Shown here: one piece after another, positions 32,621 to 44,800 of the stretch
Layout: each line of letters starts with the position of its first letter
Numbering within the stretch: position 1 is the stretch's first letter
Assembly (NCBI GenBank): GCA_015680685.1
Contig: MNCI01025042.1
Span: 943,305 to 1,007,304, forward strand
Origin: Gnetum montanum
Lineage: Eukaryota > Streptophyta > Gnetopsida > Gnetales > Gnetaceae
DNA length: 64,000 nucleotides
Reading direction: 5' to 3'
Program-made: the position numbers and the translations under genes
The notes under the pieces: model-generated
The model's input: the letters and a program-made list of their open reading frames with translations, nothing else
Database searches by the model: none
What the model was told of the DNA's origin: nothing

Positions 32621-35483
32621 TGAAGGCAACATGTGGACTAGTACTTCACGATGGGTGAAGGAGGTCATGATCAGGTCATATAGGCTTAGCATTGTGTTCT
32701 TTTGTTTTAAAGCCTATTTCACCTAGGCTAATCCATCTATGAAATCCTTGCCACTAGCCATCTTGTTGGCCTTGATCTCCTTCATGCAACCCAAGAGCTA
32801 AATCTCTCATGGAGGAGATGTGGGCTTGCCTTTCCATGCTTGCCTAGGAGCCTCAATGCTCAATTGCTAGTTGCTTGTTGTGGCCTTCTCAGTTGATTTG
32901 GTCATGGGGATGGAGGATAGGGGGACTAGCTTTGGAGGGCCTATTGCTTGAGTATCTTATCAGTAGTTTGTTCATTGGGCCTCCTGGGTTATCACTTAGA
33001 TGTTCTACTAGCGTTGCCTATAGGATGATCCCTTAGGTGAGTAGGGGTTCATGCGTGGCCTACCACCAAACTCTGGGCCAATGAAGAGACTGCAACTTAT
33101 GGAACCCTAATGACAAAGGATGATTAGACAATGGTTGTTGCAACATGTGGTAGGACCCTAACCACAAAGGGTGTTGTGGGTGCCCCCGAGGTGATGCTCT
33201 AAAAATAAAAGGAATCCTTGAACTTATGTAGGATGAGGGGGCCCCAGCATTGGTAAAGAGCACATAGACCATGAATGGTTGCTGCACCAGCTATGAGTTG
33301 TCATCAATGCTGATAACATTGATGGTATACCCTACATCACCCACATTCAAAGGATCCTTGTAGACCCTCATCGATTGGTTTTGAGGGTGAACTTGGTTGG
33401 TAGCATCAAGGATCAACTTGCCTTTGTTAATCATGCATTGGATGTCATCTTGCAGAGCCATGCAAAAGTTAGTTTTGTGGCCAAGCAACTAATGGTAATG
33501 GCAAAAGTTGTCTAGCCTAAAATGCTTAGGGACTGGAGGATCATTTGGGGTAGTAGATGCTAAATTCCTCAGGAGCTTGCAATATCTATCATGTCTCTAC
33601 AAGCATCCTCGAACATCTACTTATACTGGATTCATCCAGCCTTGAGTAGTTGGTCTAGGAGTTTCGATGGCTTTAGAGGAAATAGGGTGTACTTTGAGCA
33701 ATACTTGCACTCAAAGTTGGACCTTGAGGTAGCTTGCACCATAGCCATTGATGATGTAGCCTGGTTGCTTACCATAATGCTAGGTCTAGAATCCTTATTA
33801 TTGGCTAGGGCCTTGGGAGGTCTAGCTGTTGGCTTAGTGTTAGTTAGCTTGGCCTCATTGGCCACCATTGCTACATTTTTCATCTGTTTTCCCTTGTCCT
33901 TGTGCTTTTTAGCATGAAGGTTCTTGTAGGCCACGTAGGCCAAGTCCTTGCAAGCTTCTACTGCATCCTAAATGCTCTTATTTGAGCAAATTATTGGCTA
34001 AGGATTTTGGGGCTAGATAGTATAGCTTTGACTTAATAAATTCATTCACTACACCCTTCAAGATTGCTAGCAAGTGTGTTTTAGCAATTGACTAATGGAT
34101 TTCATTTAATGATGCACTCCAGCATTGTATGAATTTCTACACAGGCTCTAAGTGACCATACTTAATCTGCATAAGCTAGTCCAAGGTCCCCTCTAACTTC
34201 AAGTTATACTTGAAGCATGTGATGAATTATTCTAAGGAGATCCTCCACAGAGGAAATGGAGGCCCTAGATAATGCATAGTGCCAGTCTAGTGCCTTTCCA
34301 ATTAAAGACATGGTAAACACACATATGATGGTGTGTGGCCATGCTTGCAATATAAGGCACTCAAACTAAAATATTACAAGGTGTGCATCAGAATCCTCTT
34401 CAACATTGTCCTTAGTGAGTTGGGAAAGTGGTACCCTAGTGGGCAATGTCAGTGGTGGAACAATAAGACTAATCGAATTATCCTGGTAGAAGTTCATCAC
34501 GTGCACAGTTTCGAAGGAGGAGGCCTTAAGCTGCTTGGCCTCCTCTATTAGGATCTGGATGAGCTAAAATGCTTGATCCAAGCTTTGGAATGTCATGATA
34601 GGCTACATCAGTTTTCCTACTCACTATGCCATTTGTATGGCCCATGACCTAGCTATAGGTTATGAGACCACATGAGATTCTTGTTGCATAGGCTGAGCTA
34701 TGGGTAGAGTGACCAAAGTAAGCCATGAGTGCATGGGTTGGGCCACCACCAAAGATGCAAACAAAATAGAAAAACATAGGACACCTGCATCATTTGAGTT
34801 TGAGTAATGTGCATAGTATGCATGTAAGGTTGTGTAAGCATGATGGTTGCTAGTAGGGAAGTTTGGAAAGGTTGCGACTATACCACAAAGGGTGTGTTAA
34901 AGGGAGGCACCACGTCCTAGCATGTGTAGTGCATTTGGTGGGTCACCACCACAGGTATCAACCTAGGGCATGACACCTAAGATATAATTTTCTCCTATAA
35001 GATAGATGGACGGGACTATGAAGGGATGAAAATAGGGGTTGTCCATAGAAAAGAGGTATTCATGCTCAAAATGATCTTTGAACTCATCTTACTCTTCTTG
35101 TAGGGGTTCCTTGTAATCAACCCCCACATCATGCTCACTGGCACAAATGAGCTAGCGAGCATCCATAGATAAAGCTTGATGAGCGAGATGAAATCAATGG
35201 GGGAAGGGACATACTCCTATCCATTTCAATGTATGAGCTCATAACTTCTTTTTACCTTCATTTCTAGGTGATATATCAATAGACCTGCTTGGACCTTTGC
35301 ATGAATGAATTCATACTACTCATCATTGAGCATCATGTACTTAGGTTCCTGGTTTCATAACATAAGAGATTGCCTAGGCTTTACCATGGCAAGACTAGTA
35401 GTGTGGTCAACCTTATTTTCCTATTGAGTTGACAAGACAACAAGTGTACTCAGGACTAGTGTCGAAGGTTGCTTAGATTTCAT
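32621..35483 (-). pseudogene. B gag pseudogene
   Basis: It starts at ATG 35483 (MKSKQPSTLVLSTLVV), matching C's gag start. Blocks in order: YEFIHAKVQAGLLIYHLEMK, then VKRSYELIH, NPYFHPFIVPSIYL, the Pro-rich variable part, the capsid-like region, SRSNFECKYCSKYTLFPLKP (33716-33657), the zinc knuckle FCHYH...LGHKTNFCMALQ (about 33520-33455) and MRVYKDPLN. Downstream are degraded PF-I/V-x-R-V/A-P repeats (33060-33290). The knuckle keeps Cys-His-Cys residues. Numerous stops are present. Confidence 0.75.
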
Positions 35484-35964
35484 AGTATAACTGAAGAAAA
35501 AATGGCTAACTTTGAAAATTTCTAAAAGAATGTCTAATCATTGAAACTACAGAAAAATGGCTAAGTGTGAAATGTGCAAAAAAATGGCTAAGTGTAAAAA
35601 CTGTGAAAAAAAACTAACTACAAAACCTACTAAGAATGGCTAACTCTGGAATACGCTCACTATGCTAAGAGCCAAATACACTCTCCTGAGCATCCAAAAT
35701 TTAGCTAAGTGTTGGATGTACACTCTGGGGTTGCTACGTGGAGTTCCAAGGGAACTAGCAATGGGATTTAATCTACACTAGCTAGTTTATAAATGATCCC
35801 TCCACTAGAATAAAATCCAGCTATTGTATCAGGCAGGACCATAGGAGTCTCAAGTCTATGTTAGCCTAGAGCTAGCAACATTTGTGGAGAGAGCATACAA
35901 GGCAACGACCAAGGAAGTCAAAAGGAGGAAAATAGATCTGGCTTTCCTTCTAATGCTAGAAAAC
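35484..35964 (-). mobile_element. B leader
   Basis: It runs between gag and the 5' LTR. Next to the LTR, on the minus strand, is GTTTTCTAGCATTAGAAGG, the conserved post-LTR word. Several AAAAATGGCTAAGTGTGAAA units occur at 35495-35640. No gene is seen. Confidence 0.6.
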
Positions 35965-37667
35965 TATAGCAAACAAAAACATTAGTGGCTTGAATGGGAA
36001 CACTGAGAGGTTTGTGGGTGCACAGCTTTGACCTCACATCCATGTGAGGGCCTGCTAGAGGTGAAGAAAAGGTGCCTAGAACCATCTTCTCAATCAAAAT
36101 AGGACTTACAGGGTGCAATGTCATAACATTGTTAGGTGTTTGCATGATGTTTGCAGCATCAATGATGTCAACAAGATTGAGCATAGTCAAGGGTTGCCCC
36201 TAAAAATAGAGGTGTCAATGCATAGTTACATGCAAAAATAGTGAAAAATGCAAGTAAATGATAGAATGTGAATAAAATGTTGAAAATGCATAGGAAGAGA
36301 GGGACAGAGAGAGCAACACCACCCCAAACAAGGAGATCGTAGTTAACTACAAGAAGGGTGAGGAGGTACATGTTGTACAAATAGGCATAGTAGGCAACAT
36401 AGTCATAGTCTCAAGGTGTTTGGGTTGTGAAAACTAACATGTGCTATGGAGCTTATGCCTACCAAGTTGGTCACTGTGGTGTCCATGGGCTACAGTTGTG
36501 TGCAAAGATGCCTACGAGTATATTGATTTTTGCATCAAACTACTCTTGCCAAAATGCTCCAATAAACTTGCTAATGAAATGTCAAAATACCAATTGAATG
36601 TGAAAGTTACCAACCCTTAAAACATAGAGTGTTAGGGTATTTATAGGGATAGGGTTGCTATACATTGCAGATCGGGTGCCACGTGGTAGTGGGGTAGTTG
36701 GGACTACACTACACCCAACTACGCTTTCCACTAAAGCAAATAATGTTCTACTCTATTGTGCTCCAATGGACCCTGTGAGATTGCTAGACTATGACTATGC
36801 TACCCAACTACATGTGCAAGCATCAAGAAGACTGTAATGTACCTGAAAAATGCAAAATAGTGCAAGTTTGGAGACTACACTCCAAGACTATGTTGTCCAC
36901 TCTCTCGAGTGGTGTTGAGTGTAGGTATGATTTTGGGATGAATGGGGGATGCAAAAGAAATGCAAGTTGCTAATATTGCTTGTTGAAGGAATGTTGGAGT
37001 TTAGATAAAGGCTGGTGTTGCATCCTGGAGGCTTCTAGAGGCTGTTCTGCATGACTATGCTCTAGAGCATAGTCTCAATAGTTGGAAAAATTTTGCAAAA
37101 AATGCTCTTTCATGTTGACTACGATCTAGAGTGTAGTCCTGGTAGTAGGGAGTGTAGTCCTAGCAATTAGAAAAATTTGGAAAATTTGGTGTCTTCATGC
37201 AGACTACGTTGACTACGTTCTAGAGCATAGTAGAGAGCATAGTCTAGCACTTAAAATTTTTTCCAAACTATTTCTTCCATCCCAACCAGGCTTAACTATG
37301 CTCTAGTGCAGTGGAGAGTGTAGTTTTTGCCAAAATGTTTTTCCCATGCCAACCAAGTCCTACAACTACTAACTTGACGCTTAGGAAAATTTGCGAAACT
37401 GGCCCTTTGTGTGTTGAATATGCTCTGGAGGGTAGTCCCATCAATGGAGGGCATAGTCTTGGCACTTGGAAAAATTTGTAACTATTGTTAACACTTACAA
37501 AAATCTTGCAAATCTAGACTTGTGTTGTAGACTACACTGACTATGCTCTAGAGCATAGTGCTAACAATGGAGAGCATAGGCCCAACACTTAGAAAAACTC
37601 TACATTGTGTTGATACTTAGACAAATTTGCAATTGAGACATGGTGGTCCAAATTTGGTGGTGTTTCA
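35965..37667 (-). repeat. 5' LTR of element B
   Basis: It aligns with 11279-13000. On the minus strand it starts TGAAACACCACCAAATTTGG. Inverted ACTATGCTCTAGAGCATAGT palindromes cluster at 37050-37570. The right end is followed by ACTAA, the partner of GCTAA at 11274-11278. Confidence 0.9.
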
Positions 37668-37672
37668 ACTAA
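37668..37672. other. Target-site duplication of B, right copy
   Basis: ACTAA follows the 5' LTR of B and matches GCTAA at 11274-11278 except for the first base. Confidence 0.7.
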
Positions 37673-39180
37673 GATCATGGACTTTTATTGGGATGATACC
37701 ATCAATTCTATGGTCCCATCCTTAATGCTTCCTCCTAGTGTCCCCATCTCGTAATTCAAAAAATACAATGATGAAGCTAATCCCAATGGTCACCTTATAA
37801 CCTTTCGATTCAAGTGCTTGTTGTTGTAGTCATGGCCACATACAATCATAAGAATATTTAATATGTCCCTTACATGGAAAGTGCTTGATTTGTACCATGC
37901 CTTACCTATAGGATCTATATCCTCTTTGGAAGACCTCATATCGCAATTCATTAACCACTTCAAGCACAACTTGTAGCCCAACTCTAAACTTGACTAGCAT
38001 ATGAAGGTCAAGCAAAGATAACTTGAACCAGTGTAGAAGTTCATCTATCGATGAAATAGTCTAATCAAAAAAATACCAAAACCTATAGTTGAAACCCATC
38101 TTTTGGCTATATTAAAGAGGATGGTTAATGATTTTATCAAGTTCAAACTATATTACCTTGGCCCACAGGCACTTAGTCAAGTATTCGCCCAAACTAAGAA
38201 CATAGAGGATGTTGCAGAGGCTAGCCACGACCCTGCCTACATGGCATATAAAAACCAACATACGTGAAGGGACGAGGAAAGGGGTAAAAAAAACAATGTG
38301 GTGGTGGAAACAGTGGCCAAAAAGACCAAAATAAGTAACCAAAGGCCAAAAGCCAATCCACCTAAGGCCCCTACTAACAACCAAAATAACTAGCCATCAA
38401 CCTCTGGGGCCACTATGTTAACTTCATCTAGATCCAAATTTGAATAGAAGGATAGGAGTAAATACACTAATCTACCTTTGAAGCCATCTGAACTCTTAGA
38501 TCAACTATTGAAGAGTGGGAGAATCCAATGCAAGTAGATGTCTAAAGCTACTCATAAAAAGCATGAAAGGATATGTGAGATAACCAAGGATCCCACTCGA
38601 GCAATGAAGGATGATCCTCAAGTATCTAAGTACTTCAAACTTGACCATTTTTCCACTATCATCAATTGCTTGGTCATAACACTAACTTCTACCTTACATT
38701 GAAAGATGGCCTACAAAAGATGATAGATAGAGGAGAGTTGGTCCTAGATGCTTCTAACCCTATCTGACCATAGAAGCAATCAATGCAAGTGTATAAAGAC
38801 CTTTTGAGCACCAACAACAATGCATACATTATATCAATGTTCAACATTGATGATAATTGAAGGCCTAAGAGGAAACCATTCATGATTTAGGTACCTCCTC
38901 ATGACCAAAGGGGCTCTTCAACTTCCACCAACTCAAGACCCCCTTTTGTCATAAGGATACCATCATAGACATCCCCTAAGGAGCCTCTTGTTATTAGGGT
39001 TCCCCATCCAAACACAATCCAACCTACCCCTATCACTAAACAATGATCCCCATGGTAGCTAATGCTATAACTTCATCCTCTCAAACAAACGATGACAACC
39101 GAAAGGCCTCAACTAAGTAAAGGAAGAAGCCTAAGAAAAAGCCCAACAACAAGGATGACAAGCAAGCAAAGGCATGAAAG
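37668..39180 (+). pseudogene. A gag, C-terminal half (after B)
   Basis: It resumes at the insertion point with KIMDFYWDDTINSMVPSLML, matching KVLYFYQDDPISSLVPPLTL in E. Then come NPNGHLITFRFKCLLL, SISSLEDLISQFINHFKHNL, a basic Lys-rich tract, and a zinc-knuckle remnant HYHQLLGHNTNFYLTLKDG (about 38648-38705), in which the last Cys is Tyr. DRGELVLDASNP and QSMQVYKDLL follow. At 38930-39010 are FVIRIP and LVIRVP units, the short-repeat type that is clearer in E. Several stops and frame changes are present. Confidence 0.78.
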
Positions 39181-40315
39181 AAAGTGGATCCACTAAAGCC
39201 CACTCCCATATCATCAGTACCCATGACCTTCGCAACCCATGCTACTTTGACAAGAAAACCACAGTGGGAAACTAAAATACAGGGGAGAGAAAAAGAGAAG
39301 CAACAACAACAACATAAAAATGAGGTATGCATTTTGGGACACATGGAGGATGTTAAGCATAACTGGGGTGATAAGTCCATTATCAACAACAAGAACTTCC
39401 TAAATGTAATGGACCAAGTCAAGTAGTCTCTCAAATAGAAAAACACAACCTTGATCCTCTATGACTTAGTTATGAATTATACTACACATCGTGAAGCACT
39501 AGTTAAGATGTTGACCTCTATTCCCATTAGCAAGGACATCCCTACTAATAAGGAATCCATTCATGTAGTGATGGTTCCTTCTTCACTAAGGGAGAAGAAG
39601 TCAACATTGCTAGTGTTTCACGATGATGATATCAAAACTAGTACCCAAAATGGTGAGGTGACCAAAGCTCCTCTTTTCATCATGATATGGGTGGGGCAAT
39701 ATAAAGTGCATCAAGTGCATGTGAATGACGGGGTTACAAAAAATGTCATCCCATGCATCATAGTTAAACATTTAGGCTTGACAAAGAAAATACAACATAC
39801 TACAACATCAACTCTCAAGTCCTTTAACAAATCATGGATTTCTGTTAAGGGGTCTATCTCCTTAGACTTTATGGTAGAGGAGCAATTCCTCATGACTACA
39901 GATTTCTTGGTGGTAGAGGAAATACCAAGGCTCAACCTCATCTTGGATAGGCCTTGGTTAGCTCAACTACAAGCCATATCCTCACTAATCCACCAAGAGA
40001 TCAACCTATATGAGACATGTGAAATCATCATTCATGGTGATAATGCAGTTCCCTTGGCTATTAACAATGTGAATATAAAGTAAGAATCTAAAGTGAAGTT
40101 TCAAGATGAAAATCCCAACCATGAGGTTAAGAAACCTAAGAGATGGAAAAAGGCTAAAAATGACAACAATGGGACATGGGATAGGGTATGGGAAGGGCTC
40201 TTCTTCAACATAATTAGTGAAGAAGATGGGAAGTACAAACTAGTGCAAAATAGATCATACATTTTTCCTAATCTCTCAAAGATTAGAAAGCATTTGCATA
40301 AGCAATGTGTCTGAT
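39181..40315 (+). pseudogene. A protease pseudogene
   Basis: The longest open part, 39451-40083, reads YTTHREALVKMLTSIPISKD, IHVVMVPSSLREKKS, then VHVNDGVTKNVIPCIIVKHL. Here the active-site Asp seen in B and E (VDDG) is Asn, so catalysis would be lost. LILDRPWLAQLQAISS and IHGDNAVPLAINNVNIK follow. A single TAA (40081) separates the tail KFQDENPNHEVKKPKR...YIFPNLSKIRKHLHKQ, which ends at 40314. It is a long, little-damaged protease frame. Confidence 0.8.
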
Positions 40316-41071
40316 CCTTCCACCTTATGCCCCTATGGTAGTCTAATTGTATGTATTAATTGTTGGTTAGCCTAGATTTTTTTGTTACTTGTTCATGCCT
40401 TTTTAGTTGCTTTATTTTAATCTTCTTCTACTTATAGCCTAAGGATTTAATTTTGTTTGCATTTTTATCAAAGCCTTTTTTTTTCTTTGTTTTCCCTTTC
40501 TAGCATGATATAAAGTGCAAAAAACCTCATAAAAATTATAAACCTAGAAAAACCATAAAAATATTTCCTTACAACCTAGGCCCACCATGGCCTAAAACTA
40601 ACAACAAGGAATGGCCTACCATGGCCTAAAACTAGCAAACCAATTTCATATTATATGCATGGCCCACCATGCCAACTGGCAAGTATCCCATGGCCCATCA
40701 TGGCCTTAAAATAGCAAATGATATTATAACATATATGCATTCTTAGCCTACAACTTTATAACCATTTTCAACATAGCCAATATAACCAACGTAGCCATCT
40801 GCAACATAGTCATTTACAACACTTATAACATTAAGATCTTAAAATAGTAAACCCATCAACAACATATATAGCTAAAACCAAAACTAAAATTTAAAATTTT
40901 AAAAATTTAAACATACATAGCCATAGTCACACTATGTGGCACAAATATCAAAACAATAAACAACTATAAACCATCTACAGCTAAAACATGGGCCAACATT
41001 GACCATACAACGTCCATCAAAAATCAAAATGAATCTACAAAAAGAAGCTATCACAACAAGCATCCAATAGC
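40316..41071 (+). repeat. A post-protease spacer with repeats
   Basis: Units TGGCCTACCATGGCCTAAAACTAGCA occur at about 40567-40720. They are the element-sense form of the B units at 31385-31550. The rest is AT-rich, with an ACATAGCCA-type periodic stretch at 40765-40925. No gene is seen. Confidence 0.65.
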
Positions 41072-42071
41072 ACTATGGAGCATCTAGAAGAGGAGTTGGA
41101 AGATAATCATCATCGCCATCGTCATTGGAACCACCAACATCACTTGGTGCCTATGACATAGTAACATGAAACCAATCAGTAACCAAACAATAAAACCAAT
41201 GACTTAAAACAAACCCAAATGATGAAACTAAAAATAAGCCATCAAACCTATGGGGAATCTAACGTAATGACTTCTAGGGATAGATGTTGAAGACCAATCT
41301 CCAAACAATGGAGAATCTAGTCTTTTATCATGTTGGCCTAGTTAACATCCCTAAAATTAATGCTTGTGAGGATGTTTGTTGGGTTTACCCCAATCCAATC
41401 TAGTAAGTCCTATGAAATTGTAGCCATAAAAGTCTCACTTGCAGCTACAGTGCTCTCAAGAGTAGGAGATTTGGTCACCTTGAGAATGCTTTTAAAGAGC
41501 TAGTAGGAAATCTTAGCCTAAATGCCCTAGATGGATAGCTCTCTCTTGCACCATTCACTCATCTCCTTTTTGGGCCACTTAAGATATGCCTCCCGATCAA
41601 CCTTGTACTACCTCTTATGATCCTTTTGTGTCTTACCCTACTATAGGACCCAGGCACAATAATCCTTCTAGTCTTTGGCTTTTTAGGAGATCAAATATAT
41701 TTGCATCCATTACTCTGTCATCTCCTTGGCAAGGGCAACCTTGTCATGGATGGTGTGCTAGTAGTATGCCTAGGTGATCTCTTTAATTCATAAGTTCTCT
41801 AAGTTAGCCACTTGGGCTTCCACAAAAACCTTATGGTCCTTAAGGTTCTTAATCCTCTCAACTTGCCTCTTGGTCTCCTCTCTTAAGGCCATAACTTGTT
41901 CCCATATGGATTCATTAAACCTTTGGAACTCCCATAAAGTTGTTACACATGAAATTGCAAGTTCTATGGTAGTTTCGTATAAATTCAGGGGAACATTTTG
42001 AGTGTTAGAGGGAAGCTTCATCAAGGAATCAAACTCCATATCATAGTTCAGGTCCCATACAGTTGATGACA

Positions 42072-43612
42072 CTGTAAACAAATCATGACCATAAATATAA
42101 CCATGAGCACTATATACAACCTATAACTAAATAACTATGACAAATAAAACATAGTTCTTATTGATCACAAGTGCAACCTATTAAACCCGATCGATGATGT
42201 CCTTAGCTACTCCATGCATGAATTCCATCTAGCTTGGAACTATTGGTGACTATTTGGAACCACCAATGTTGGGTGATTCATGGTCTCATGACCTTGGAAA
42301 GTCATGAGATTGAAGGTGTTCTTCAAATAAGGTCTAGGTGCTTGTTGGTCTCTAAAAACATCAAGGCCTAGATACCTCCAAATAAACTTAATAGTTATGT
42401 AAGTATGTGTTTGCTATTTTGAATGTTGAAGTGGTTGGGTTGTGTATAAAACTATAATTAGCTACCATAAAAGAGATTCAACCAAATTTATCTAATATTA
42501 TGAGTTGTTGGAGATTTTTATTTTGTCAAGTCACCTAGTGTATATAGTCCTTATATTACCTACTTATAACAAATAAAATTTTACAAAAACATTTGAGCAC
42601 AATTTTGCCAATCTACTCCTAATTTCCCCCAAAGATAAATTTCCACAAGAAAACTAGAAATAGAGCGAGATTCAATAGACTTAGAAAGAGAAAGAAAAGA
42701 AAGAAGATTTGTATGAAACCTAAAATATTTAAGTAAGAAAAATTGATACAAGTAAACACTTCATAATAAAGCTATTCCTAATTCAATAACTACAAATTGT
42801 TCAAACTTGTTGAGCTCAACAACAATTTCATAAACACAACATTATTATACTACAAAAAAATTGGTCGTAAACTACAAAGTACGAGTCTCTATTTTGGCTA
42901 GTTAATAGTTGTCCAAGATTGCATTCAACAAAGCTTTCAAAAAATTTGACAATTTCTTGATTGAAATACCAAGGATATACACTTTAAAAATAAAGAGGCC
43001 ATTTTGATCCCATCAAAATATCAAGGATATTCCTAGATCCTATATGCTCAAAACAAGCAATTTCATTGAGTCATTACTATTAAATTGCTCTTGAGGCTTT
43101 CAACAACATGAACTCTTCTATGGAAAATCTTAATAGGAGTCTAATATTGTGCAAAAATAGAGCTTTAAAAGCAACCTAGGACAAATCCCAAAATTAAATG
43201 CCAAGCACAATACTATCTAAACTATTAGCCAAGTAACTAAAACAAAATTAGAATAAAAGAACTCACAAGATTATAACAAAGTAACCAAATTGATGTCTTT
43301 ATCAAGCCATCTTACAATAATTCTTCAAATGTTTTTTCCTTGATCTCCCAAACCTCCACTAACATTCTACCCTTGAAGCCCTTTTATAGTGGCTTCAGGG
43401 TAGTTACATTCATCATGGAAGGTAAGGGTAATTACAAATATTATGGAGGTTGGTTCTAACCACCATAGATTTAAGTATTATAGATGACAAGTGTTTTGTA
43501 GTTACAACCATGGTAGTTTGTTATAATTACCATAGATATTAAAAATATAATTGTCACTTTGTTTCTAACATATAGGACATTGAATAAGTGTCCCATCAAT
43601 GCCTTTTTTTGT

Positions 43613-43644
<32 letters not shown>

Positions 43645-44800
43645 TATGGCAATATGATAGAATCATGTTGAAACAATTATGCTAAATCCTTATCCTTGTT
43701 GGAGGCTTCAATGCACCTTCAATGTTGTCATCTCTACATTCATCTTTGTTATTTGTGTTAATATCACATATCACCTTCTCTGCTATTATGTTTCAATCAT
43801 GTTATATTTTATGCCTTTGAACTGATATTTCATTTACATGTTTTCTTTTTAAAAAAAATGATAACTTTTTCCCTTTTCATTTATATATAAGAAAACATAA
43901 ATTATTGTTAAAACTTATATCATAACCTTATGCCCACATTAATATTTTTACAACAAAGTTGAGGGCATCGATTAATGAAAATTTTTCTTTAAAATAACCG
44001 TAATAATCTGTCACGTGTTATCGTCTACCATTACCACTACTGTCAATGCTGCCAAAACCCTCGGTGGTGCACTCCGCCTCCCATGCCTACAGTCTTGTTG
44101 TTGACATGTCTGCCACCACCATAGAGCAAACTGAAATGAACATATTGCCGCTGCCTCCGGTGATTTTTCCGTGTAGTGCTCTTGCTTGCCACCTAACTAC
44201 TATGCTTCGTTATTCGTAGTATTGTTGCCACACCTGCCACCGTGCAATAGCAAACTCCTTGCACACGTTCTGCCATCAGCTGTGCTGATGATGTCCATCG
44301 TGCCACCACCGTATCGTCCGCCACGTCATTCTTGGCCGGTGTGTAATCGTCCGCGACCGGTGTGTAATCGTCCGCGTGTTGATGAAAATCTCAATTAAGG
44401 ACAACAATGGAAGAGATTTTGATTGTTATTCATGTTCAGCAATTTTTGCAACTCGTCTAGCGCAGTATTCCCTCACTTCTAACCTTGGCGGACCACCATA
44501 AAAGGGTCCAGAAGGATGGATTTGTGCTGCCATCACGGCTCTTAGCGGCTGATTATCCCAGTGGATTCATCTGAAGCTCTGAGCAGTAGAGATGAAAATA
44601 GTGAGGGTTTTGTTCTGGATGGGAAAATGCTGCTTTGTTTCTCTTGGTTAACTCTGCATTGTCAATTTAATTTGCCGCTTTGCGATACAGACAACGCATG
44701 AATGAAAGCCGCAGCTAGATTTTACATTCATCGAAAGGTTGGAAAGAAAAAAAACATAAAATCACAAGATATAACGAGTAGAATTAAGGCATGTGCATAC
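42072..44800 (-). other. Enlarged intron 4 of the A antisense gene
   Basis: The same intron in B is 97 bp, so about 2.6 kb has been added. Donor CCAG|GTATGC (44801/44800) and acceptor TTTACAG| (42072) remain. Part of it (about 44030-44760) is less AT-rich and rich in CpG, unlike its surroundings. Another part could be an extra exon (42186-42365, with YLKNTFNLMTFQGHETMNHP before a GT donor). No terminal inverted repeat or target duplication was recognised, so the source of the added DNA is unknown. Confidence 0.45.
43614..43645. repeat. (TAA)n microsatellite
   Basis: About ten uninterrupted TAA units within the added DNA of intron 4. Confidence 0.95.

Larger units (their letters stand above)
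11279..37667 (-). mobile_element. Element B, Tat-lineage Ty3/gypsy with antisense gene
   Basis: A complete but decayed minus-strand element, 26.4 kb including the 7.0 kb insert I. Read from right to left: 5' LTR 35965-37667, leader, gag, protease, spacer repeats, antisense gene (27971-31213, so plus strand), palindrome-rich DNA, spacer repeats, RT, RNase H, second RNase H, integrase, spacer repeats with I inside, 3' non-coding region, polypurine tract, 3' LTR 11279-13000. The two LTRs are similar but visibly diverged, more so than the LTRs of I, as expected for the older host of an insertion. Confidence 0.88.

Noticed and set aside
39081-39446. Minus-strand ORF of 121 codons with Leu/Phe-rich text
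   Set aside because: It is opposite the Lys-rich gag-protease linker of A and therefore a shadow.
44186-44398. Plus-strand ORF of 70 codons in the CpG-rich part of intron 4
   Set aside because: It is a short frame with a tandem repeat at its end, and no domain is recognised.
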